DNA of 16,282 nt from Salpingoeca rosetta (Eukaryota; Opisthokonta; Choanoflagellata; Craspedida; Salpingoecidae): contig NW_004754930.1 in the NCBI RefSeq assembly GCF_000188695.1, positions 1,840,856 through 1,857,137 of the forward strand, written 5' to 3'. Numbering within the stretch: the stretch's first letter is position 1; every line of letters starts with the position of its first letter. The notes beneath the pieces are model-generated. The model saw nothing but the letters and a program-made list of their open reading frames with translations. It searched no databases and was not told the origin of the DNA. This document shows, piece by piece, positions 12,904 through 16,282 of the stretch. Made by a program: the position numbers and the translations under genes.

Positions 12904-15115
12904 TCAGGCCAGATATTTGTAGGTTTGCGGGTCGTTGGGATCACGCTCCAAATAGTCGCGCTCAATCAGCGTCTCAACTCGCTTCTTGATATCCACCGGC
13001 TGTGCGCGTGAGTGAGTTGAGTTGAGTTGAGTTGAGTGAGTGAGTGAGTGTGTGTAAAGTGTGTAAATGTGAGTGAGTGAGTCAAGTGAGCGTATTTGTT
13101 TGTTGCGTGTACGTGCATGCATCGCGAAGACGCGGCGGCAACATGTAAGCTTGCCTTGCAAGGGAACTTGAGTTGTTGGAAGAGTTCCGTGAGAAGAAAG
13201 TTGTGCTTCAGCGTCTTTCTCGCTTTCATCACTCGCACAATCGCAGCATCAATCTTTTCGCAAGAAACACGAGGCACACGCGGTGAGGGACTTGTGAAAG
13301 TTGGGTGACAGCGGCGCAGATGTGCAAGCGCAAGTGCAAGTGCAAGTGCGTGTGCAAGTGCATGTGTATGTGCAGTGTGCGAGCGCGGGGTGGTGTTGAT
13401 GATGAAGGCGTGCTGAGTTGCTTACCGCAAACACGCGATCCTGGAACACTTTCTCGGATGTCGCATCGGTTTCCGCTTGCTGCAAGTTTTGGTCGACACA
13501 CAGACACATTACAAAGGACAGACATGGACATGTACACATATGTACACAGTATCGCGGCATGACACGAGGGTGAGCCTAATAATGACCGGGAGACATCAGC
13601 ATGACGTTTTCACACAAGCTGGCAGCAGCAGTGACAACAAGAGCAACAAGAACAAGAACAAGAGCAAGAACAACAATGAGACACTCTTGTGAGGGTTGCG
13701 TTGTCGTCGAGTGTGCGTGGTTCCTACCGTCTGTTTCATCTGGATTTGGTTGATTTTCACGCGTCGCCTCTCGTTGGAGAACTTGTAGTTGACAATAAAC
13801 TTGTCCGTCTCATCGACCTCCTTGCCCTGCTCACGCACGCACGCGCATCACAGCATGATCAGGGTTCAAATGCACATGCGCACTGTCAGGATGCAAACAC
13901 AGACACAAATGTGGGCCAGCACAAGCGTGCGCACACACACACACACATAGGCAGGCAGACAGGTAGACACACAACCATACACCCACACACACCAATCACA
14001 CACACCAATCTCACCCACACACACACACACACCCACACCCACACCCACCCACACACACACCAATCACACCCACACACACCTACCTTCGGGCTCTTGGCAA
14101 GGACTCTGATTTTCCCGCACGCAAGCGATTGCAGCGTCCGCTTGAGTGTGGGCATGTCTGTGGCGCAACATACGAGATCGTACAAGTGCGTGGTTGTGTG
14201 CGTTTGCGTTTGGCGGGCGGTGGAGGAGGCGGTGGTGAGGCGAGTATGAGCACCCAATTCACATGCGCATGTGGCAAAACAAGCGCGGCACAAGACAGCC
14301 CAGCCCGACGCACCAATGCCTGTGGCTTGCTGGATTTCCTTGCATGTGAGCTTTTGGCTGTCGTTGAAGAGGAGCAACACAATGGCCTGGAAGAGGGACA
14401 CAATCAACTCTTTGTTTCCCTGTAGTGAAGATTTGAACAACAGCGTGAAGTGAGGTGGGAGAACAAACAGGCGAGTGAAACAAAACAGAGGTACGACGAA
14501 GCAGATCGGGAGTAAGAACACAAACACGCGCACAGGCACACCGGAACACAGCAACAGCAAAACACCCAATGGCCGCACGCGTTGGAAGGAGGCGCCAAGG
14601 ATGCACTGCCCCTGTGACGGCTGCCACTGCAGCTTGCGGTTCTTGTGTTTGTTGCAGTAAAACTGGCTGAACAGCTCTTGCATGCGCACAACCTGTGAGA
14701 AATGACATGCCGTGAATTATCAAACACGGTTGCATGTGGAGGAATCCGTGGCAAAATGGCGCCTGGTTGTTGAGTAGGGCTTCTCAAAGATGTCAAGTAT
14801 AAGAAGAAGCAGAGCAGCAACAAGCAGGGGCGGTAGCATATGCGCGACTGACATCCGGCGGAAGGGTGACGTTGACTTTGGGGTATGTTGGCCAGTTGGA
14901 TGTCGTGAGAACGTTCACATACAGCTCCATGCTGGGCTGCTGTCGAGTCACTTCCAGATGCTGTTGACATGTGTGTGTGTGTGTGTGTGTGAGTGCGTGT
15001 GTTGTGTGTGCGTGTGTTGTGTGTGCGTGTGTTGTGTGTGCGTGTGTTGTGTGTGCGTGTGTTGTGTGTGTGTGTGTGTTGCGTTGTGTGCGTGCGTGCG
15101 TGCGTGTGTGAGTGA

Positions 15116-15156
<41 letters not shown>

Positions 15157-15398
15157 CGTGACAGTAGCAGTGTCGTCAACATCCCAAGTAACAAAATCAC
15201 AGGGTTACAGGAGCTCGAATGGAAAGCACCCTTGCAGCCGCACATACAGCAGGCCCCATTCACAACACCACGCAAGAATACTTGTGTGAGCAGGTGGGAA
15301 ACACGCACAGTCTTGAAGTCTGCGTTGAGTTGAGCTGAGATGTCAATGTCCTTCAGCATTCCCTCCAAGTGCGATGTGAAGTTGGCTCCACATTCTGG

Positions 15399-15449
<51 letters not shown>

Positions 15450-16138
15450 CGTCGTTGTTGTTGTTGTTGTTGTTTGCGAAGCGTGAATGCAAGTGTGTTG
15501 ATGAACAGATCACGCTCCGTGCAGACAAACACATGTGCCCAAATACATACACATCCATACCCAGCGCACCCCCTGCCATACCCACAGCCACATGCCACTC
15601 TTGCTTCCCGCTGCCGCATACCGAGCTTGAGCTTGGAGACGAGGAGCTTCTCGTATTCCGTGGATGCCGTCTTCTGGTGCAGCAGGCGCCGGCTCAGGCT
15701 GTCCTGGTAAAACGCCTCAAACATGTCCTTGCCTTGCACAAACCGGAAGAGATCAAGCACGCGCTGGAACGTGCGTTCGACTTCGTCCTCCCGCTTGCCC
15801 TGGTGATGCGGTGCCGCGCACGCACGTGAACAGCGTCCAACGTCAGTGCAATGGATGTCAGTGGTGAGAAAGCGGAAACAAGACAGAGGATGTGAAGGCT
15901 TGTTGGTTGATTGGTTGATGGGTTGGTGGGTTTGCTCGTTCGTGTGCGCGCATGCGTATGTATGTATGTATGCATGTATGTATGTGTGTGTATGCGTGTG
16001 TGGAGCAAAGCATACGCATAGCAAAACGAGTGCGGCGCAACACACCTTGAGGCCCTTGCGCAGGAACGAGTCAAGATAGCCAGCAATCAGCTCTGCAGGT
16101 TTGTTTGACCGCTTGTTGATAAAAGTCGAAAACGCGGA
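12904..16138 (-). CDS. CUL4: Cullin-4 scaffold, C-terminal part (5' end beyond the right edge)
   Basis: Eleven exons in transcript order: 16138-16046, 15799-15622, 15394-15309, 14960-14853, 14692-14579, 14419-14314, 14157-14084, 13826-13728, 13479-13426, 13253-13155 and 12999-12904. All phases agree, giving 368 residues to the TGA. Successive blocks are [128 protein letters not shown] and [16 protein letters not shown], ending YKYLA. They match CUL4 better than CUL1 or CUL3, notably QLKFPCKPVDIKKR. Cullin-4 links DDB1-based substrate receptors to RBX1 in nuclear CRL4 ubiquitin ligases; the RBX1-binding C-terminal domain is here, the DDB1-binding N-terminal repeats are not. The neddylation lysine is in VRVMK (codon 13226-13224), followed by the winged-helix tail. 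The intron before the final exon has a GC donor. Confidence 0.95.
13000..13154 (-). other. CUL4: GC-AG intron of the cullin-4 gene
   Basis: The exon ends TGCAAG and the intron begins gcaagc, ending cgcacag. Using GC as donor gives an uninterrupted FPCK-PVDIKKR join that matches CUL4 length exactly; the nearest GT donor candidates do not. The 3' half on the sense strand is (CTCA)n and (CTCAA)n repeats (plus strand 13011-13082). Confidence 0.85.
13320..13375. repeat. (GTGCAA)n hexanucleotide repeat in cullin intron
   Basis: Degenerate GTGCAA/GCAAGC units, about six copies, within the intron 13254-13425. Confidence 0.8.
13930..14083. repeat. CA-rich repeat tract in cullin intron, GT-rich on the sense strand
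   Basis: On the cullin sense strand this is GTGTGTGGGTG-type sequence starting directly at the gtaggt donor (14083) and running about 150 bases into the intron. It is a mix of (GT)n and GGGTGT units. Confidence 0.9.
14971..15158. repeat. Compound (GT)n and 15-bp minisatellite in cullin intron
   Basis: (GT)n at 14971-14990 is followed by four perfect 15-bp copies of gttgtgtgtgcgtgt (15001-15060) plus a partial copy, then GCGT tetranucleotides, (GAGT)n, (GT)n at 15120-15148 and a short CG alternation to about 15158. On the sense strand it is CA-rich and sits just before the acceptor at 14961. Confidence 0.92.
15397..15474. repeat. (GTT)n array in cullin intron, (AAC)n on the sense strand
   Basis: About 25 GTT units with a GTCGTC interruption. 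In the cullin pre-mRNA it is (AAC)n ending at the acceptor for the exon at 15394. The 5' part of this intron (15621-15500 on the sense strand) is G/T-rich. Confidence 0.93.
15950..15995. repeat. (TATG)n tetranucleotide repeat in cullin intron
   Basis: About eight TATG/CATG units followed by short GT repeats, within the intron 15800-16045. Confidence 0.85.
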
Positions 16139-16161
16139 CTGTACAGCAAGAAGCAGGGTGG

Positions 16162-16256
<95 letters not shown>
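16162..16256. repeat. (GT)n microsatellite in cullin intron at the right edge
   Basis: About 47 GT units with one interruption near the end. On the cullin sense strand it is (CA)n about 25 bases upstream of the acceptor at 16139-16141. The rest of this intron is outside the window. Confidence 0.95.
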
Positions 16257-16282
16257 TGTGTCTCCCTCCGCGTCTGTCGGTG

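Overview
The window is eukaryotic nuclear DNA from a microsatellite-rich genome with many short introns (about 90-600 bp). Gene content (CUL4-type cullin, EDRF1 homologue, BACE-like membrane aspartyl protease, polyQ C2H2 factor) together with the repeats suggests a holozoan protist, most likely a choanoflagellate. The lineage is an inference, not something the sequence proves. All gene models were built by hand from reading frame, splice-site and intron-phase agreement.

Layout, left to right. (1) 1-1295, minus strand: 5' part of an EDRF1 homologue that runs off the left edge. (2) 1292-3878, minus strand: a C2H2 zinc-finger gene with a region resembling MULE/CARF-type DNA-binding domains (exons 3878-2821, phases agree), followed by exon blocks (1912-1292) that read like the first half of a Ulp1/SENP (C48) cysteine protease. 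This part stops early, lacks the expected active-site His, and its stop overlaps the EDRF1 ATG. I read it as one transposon-derived or decaying gene, but the join across 2060-2820 is unsolved. (3) 3879-4577: divergent promoter region. (4) 4578-8328, plus strand: four-exon, 916-residue BACE-like type I membrane aspartyl protease, with a poly(A) signal at 8387. (5) 8692-12228, plus strand: five-exon, 795-residue Q/H-rich protein with one C2H2 and one C2HC finger; a 59-nt exon is needed to keep frame. (6) 12229-12903: tail-to-tail 3' region. (7) 12904-16138, minus strand: eleven exons encoding the C-terminal 368 residues of cullin-4, including the neddylation lysine; the 5' half lies off the right edge.

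The genes are not an operon and show no common pathway, apart from cullin and Ulp-like enzymes both touching ubiquitin-family biology. The most striking non-gene signal is in the introns. Many are G/T-rich after the donor and A/C-rich before the acceptor on the sense strand, often as explicit (GT)n...(CA)n or (GTT)n / (AAC)n blocks. The two halves could pair in the pre-mRNA.
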